In this document: positions 5,542 through 7,658 of the stretch, one piece after another
Layout: the number at the start of each line of letters is the position of its first letter
Numbering within the stretch: the first letter of the stretch is position 1
DNA from: Micavibrio sp. UBA1672
Lineage (GTDB): Bacteria > Pseudomonadota > Alphaproteobacteria > Micavibrionales > Micavibrionaceae
Assembly: GCA_002320665.1 (NCBI GenBank)
Contig: DCKO01000095.1
Location: 1 to 7,658, forward strand
Length of the DNA stretch: 7,658 nt
Direction of reading: 5' to 3'
The notes under the pieces: generated by a model
Told to the model about the DNA's origin: nothing
Seen by the model: only the letters and a program-made list of their open reading frames with translations
Databases searched by the model: none
Program-made: the position numbers and the translations under genes

Positions 5542-6714
5542 ATGCAACAACCAGCAAATAAACCTGCAAATCCGAATTTTTCATCCGGTCCATGTTCTAA
5601 ACGCCCGGGATGGAGTTTAGAGGCTCTTTCTGATGCGATGCTTGGACGCTCTCATAGAGCAGGACCTGCCAAGGCAAAGCTGAAGGAAACAATTGAACTG
5701 CACCGTGAAATTCTGGGTATTCCGGCAGATTATAAAATAGGGATTGTGCCGGCCTCTGATACTGGTGCGTTTGAGATGGCGCTTTGGTCGATGCTGGGTG
5801 CGCGCGGTGTGGATGTGTTTGCGTGGGAAAGCTTTTCCAGTGGCTGGCTCAAGGATATTACGGGGCAATTAAAGCTTGAGGGTGTGAATACCTATAATGC
5901 GGCTTATGGAGCGTTGCCCGACTTATCGCAAGCTGATCCGGCGAATGACTGTGTTTTTGTGTGGAACGGTACGACTTCGGGGGTTTGTGTGCCTAATGGT
6001 GACTGGATTTCAAGTGCGCGCGAAGGTCTGACCTTCTGTGATGCGACTTCCGGCGTGTTTGCCTATGATATGCCTTGGGATAAGCTGGATGTGACGACGT
6101 GGAGCTGGCAGAAGGTTCTGGGCGGTGAAGCGGCGCATGGGATGATTGTGCTCTCGCCAAGAGCGGTTGAGCGCTTGGAGAGCTATAAGCCGGATCGTCC
6201 ATTGCCGAAGATTTTCCGCATGACCAAAGGCGATAAGCTGATTGGTGGGATTTTTGAAGGTGCGACAATCAATACGCCCTCTATGCTCGCGGTGGAAGAT
6301 TGTCTTGATGCGCTGAAATGGGTGAAATCGATTGGTGGTTTGCAAGGCTCGATTGATCGCGCCAAAGCAAATTATGCCGAGATCAAGTCTTGGGTGGAAA
6401 AAACCGACTGGGCGGCGTTTCTGGCAGAAGATGAAAGCTATACATCCATTACTTCGGTTTGCCTTAAAATCACAGATGAGTGGTTTGGCGGCATGAGTGC
6501 AGATGACCAGCTTGCTTTTATCAAGACAATGACCAAAGCTCTGGACGCGGAAGGTGTGGCTTATGACATTGCCGGATATCGTGATGCGCCTGCTGGCTTG
6601 CGGATTTGGTGCGGAGCAACTGTGGAAGCGTCTGATGTTGCAGCGCTTATGCCTTGGGTTGAATGGGCGTATGAAACCACAAAGGCTCAGGCGCAGGAAA
6701 GTGCTGCGGCTTAA
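5542..6714 (+). CDS. serC: Phosphoserine aminotransferase (alphaproteobacterial type)
   Basis: Transfers an amino group from glutamate to 3-phosphohydroxypyruvate to give O-phosphoserine; related enzymes also serve pyridoxal phosphate synthesis. The 390-residue PLP-dependent class V fold protein starts with NFSSGPCSKRPGW (12-24), followed by GRSHRAG (35-41) in the substrate-binding region. VPASDTGAFEMALW (69-82) lies in the PLP phosphate-binding region. FCDATSGVFAYD (165-176) supplies the aspartate (D167) expected to hold the PLP ring nitrogen, and WSWQKVLGGEAAHG (187-200) carries the Schiff-base lysine K191. This sequence style and length mark the subtype common in Alphaproteobacteria rather than the roughly 360-residue enterobacterial SerC. 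The ATG at 5542 follows AAAAAAGGTG by 8 bases, a good ribosome site. It is divergent from serB and has a possible leader RNA. Its stop lies inside a 14-bp palindrome shared with the convergent kinase gene. Confidence 0.96.
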   Translation: MQQPANKPANPNFSSGPCSKRPGWSLEALSDAMLGRSHRAGPAKAKLKETIELHREILGIPADYKIGIVPASDTGAFEMALWSMLGARGVDVFAWESFSSGWLKDITGQLKLEGVNTYNAAYGALPDLSQADPANDCVFVWNGTTSGVCVPNGDWISSAREGLTFCDATSGVFAYDMPWDKLDVTTWSWQKVLGGEAAHGMIVLSPRAVERLESYKPDRPLPKIFRMTKGDKLIGGIFEGATINTPSMLAVEDCLDALKWVKSIGGLQGSIDRAKANYAEIKSWVEKTDWAAFLAEDESYTSITSVCLKITDEWFGGMSADDQLAFIKTMTKALDAEGVAYDIAGYRDAPAGLRIWCGATVEASDVAALMPWVEWAYETTKAQAQESAAA

Positions 6715-6722
6715 ATTTAAGC
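6709..6722. repeat. 14-bp palindrome spanning two convergent stop codons
   Basis: GCTTAAATTTAAGC is a perfect spacerless dyad. It contains the serC TAA (6712-6714) and, on the other strand, the TAA of the phosphorelay gene (6717-6719), placed symmetrically. It has no loop or T-run and is not a normal terminator. It may simply reflect two similar gene ends meeting. Confidence 0.6.
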
Positions 6723-7658
6723 TTTTAAATTATCAATCTCGGCTTTAACGCGTTCGAACTCGTCCAGGATTTCTGTGACGAGTTCATTGCAGTTTTCCAT
6801 CTGGGACGCGTCTTTCTGGAGCTTGGCCGCCAGATCACCCAGTACATTACAGCAAGCCGATCTTGCGCCGCCCTTAAGGCTGTGTCCGGCTTCGGTCAGG
6901 CGGGTGTAATCGCCATCATGCAGGGAGGACTTGATTTCCTCGATGATCGGAGCGGTCATGTCCTTGAACATGCCCATCATTTCTATGGCGCTGTCGTCTA
7001 GTGCGCCAAGTTGCCCGACAATGCATTCCTTGTCGATGGCTGGTGGTTTGCCATCGCCTGAGGGCGTAGAAGTTGGTGTTTCTGTTTTTTCTTCTATTTC
7101 TTCGGGGATTTCATGGGTTTCTTCTAATAACCTCCAGCGCATGAGAAGACCGCGAAGTTGCCCGAGAGAAACGGGTTTGAGTAAACATTCATCAAAGCCG
7201 TGGCGCATATAAACATCGCGCTGGGCGAGTTGAATATCGGCGGTTAATACGATAAGCGGGAAGTGTTTGTCTGTGCCGTCTTCTTCCTTGCGGATGGATT
7301 TGGCAACCTCGTAGCCATCCATTTCCGGCATGTGCAGATCGGTGAACATAATCCCGTATTTGCCAGTGCGGTAGGCTTCTAGTGCTTGCTTGCCGTTTTC
7401 CGCGAAATCGGCTTCTACGCCGAGGTTATCAAGTTGGCGCGCGAGAATATCCCGCACGCTTTGGGTGTCTTCGGCGATGAGCAGGCGCGTGGGGCCGTCG
7501 ATCACGCCGACATTTTGACGGGCGGATTTCTTTACTGCTTCGCCAAGACCTGCGCGGCTGGCGGGTTTGGTGAGGTATGTTGCGCCGAGAGAGTGGAGGG
7601 AATGCGACAAGCCGATATCATCGCGGACTGTGTACATGACGAGTCCTGTGAAAGGGCG
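6717..7658 (-). CDS. Hybrid histidine kinase/phosphorelay protein, C-terminal part (REC-REC-HPt; 5' end outside window)
   Basis: The frame is open to the right edge, so the 313 visible residues are the end of a longer protein. The ATG at 7637 is probably internal, since the residues before it (FTGLV) continue a receiver-domain strand. Visible residues 1-45 are the end of a first receiver domain, with the conserved lysine in LTKP (K31). A complete receiver follows (about 58-175): acidic pair E63/D64, phosphoacceptor D107 in TDLHMPEMDG, T139 in LTAD, K161 in LLKP. A Pro/Glu/Thr-rich linker (179-206) leads to an HPt domain (about 208-313), with the phosphoaccepting H259 in AGHSLKGGARSACC. A histidine-kinase core upstream is inferred from the usual HK-REC-REC-HPt order and is not seen. 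Phosphate would pass Asp to His within this protein and on to an unknown response regulator. It ends 2 bp from serC. The signal and targets are unknown. Confidence 0.9.
   Translation of the reverse strand, partial: RPFTGLVMYTVRDDIGLSHSLHSLGATYLTKPASRAGLGEAVKKSARQNVGVIDGPTRLLIAEDTQSVRDILARQLDNLGVEADFAENGKQALEAYRTGKYGIMFTDLHMPEMDGYEVAKSIRKEEDGTDKHFPLIVLTADIQLAQRDVYMRHGFDECLLKPVSLGQLRGLLMRWRLLEETHEIPEEIEEKTETPTSTPSGDGKPPAIDKECIVGQLGALDDSAIEMMGMFKDMTAPIIEEIKSSLHDGDYTRLTEAGHSLKGGARSACCNVLGDLAAKLQKDASQMENCNELVTEILDEFERVKAEIDNLKA

Noticed and set aside
5387..5620. Plus-strand 77-codon frame across the serB-serC gap
   Set aside because: It overlaps the start of serC in another frame, begins inside the serB start region, has no ribosome site, and its lysine-rich composition is what AT-rich non-coding DNA gives.
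6010..6345. Minus-strand frame of 111 codons inside serC
   Set aside because: It lies entirely antisense to a well-supported serC coding region and shows no recognisable motif.
6931..7212. Plus-strand 93-codon frame antisense to the phosphorelay gene
   Set aside because: The opposite strand encodes clear receiver and HPt motifs through this region; this frame is low-complexity Ser/Pro/Ile.
6717..7637. Complete response regulator starting at the ATG at 7637
   Set aside because: The frame stays open to the window edge, and the ATG falls within the last strands of a receiver domain, so the true start is outside the window.

Overview
The window looks like chromosomal DNA of an alphaproteobacterium. 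The strongest clue is the SerC protein, which belongs to the phosphoserine aminotransferase subtype usual in Alphaproteobacteria (PLP lysine in WSWQKVLGGEAAHG). The other genes do not contradict this. I cannot name a genus. Base composition is mixed: one 60-base line counted inside alaS (361-420) is about 55% GC, and one inside the small unknown gene (721-780) is about 35%.

Layout, left to right. The 3' end of alaS (+) runs in from the left edge. Tail to tail with it is a minus-strand pair, probably one transcript starting near 1885: a membrane-anchored protein resembling polysaccharide lyases (1067-1855), then a 122-residue conserved protein of unknown role (672-1040). A 192-bp divergent region (1856-2047) holds a good promoter for that pair and a perfect 14-bp palindrome just upstream of a plus-strand gene. 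That gene (2048-3328) encodes an orphan single-domain AAA+ ATPase related to the first ATPase domain of ClpB/ClpA. It lacks the rest of the Clp architecture and the pore-loop tyrosine, and carries a long charged, glutamine-rich tail. It converges with an RsmC-type rRNA guanine-N2 methyltransferase (3332-4336, -). Upstream of that, a strong intrinsic terminator (4364-4398) ends the serB transcript (4483-5388, -). serB (phosphoserine phosphatase) and serC (phosphoserine aminotransferase, 5542-6714, +) diverge from a 153-bp region rich in repeated CTTGGAA/CCAAGG elements that could form a serC leader RNA. serC converges with the 3' part of a hybrid histidine kinase or multi-receiver phosphorelay protein ending in an HPt domain (6717-7658, -, cut by the window edge).

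How the genes work together. SerC and SerB catalyse consecutive steps of serine synthesis from 3-phosphohydroxypyruvate. alaS and the methyltransferase serve translation. The AAA+ protein and the lyase-like/122-residue pair are the accessory parts and the least understood. All three convergent gene pairs meet with 4 bp overlap to 3 bp gap, with no terminator between them.

No tRNA, rRNA, CRISPR array, insertion sequence or attachment site was seen. The only non-coding stretches are short (under 200 bp) and are described below. I see no complete new multi-gene system. The best candidates for novelty are the orphan half-Clp ATPase and the serC leader.
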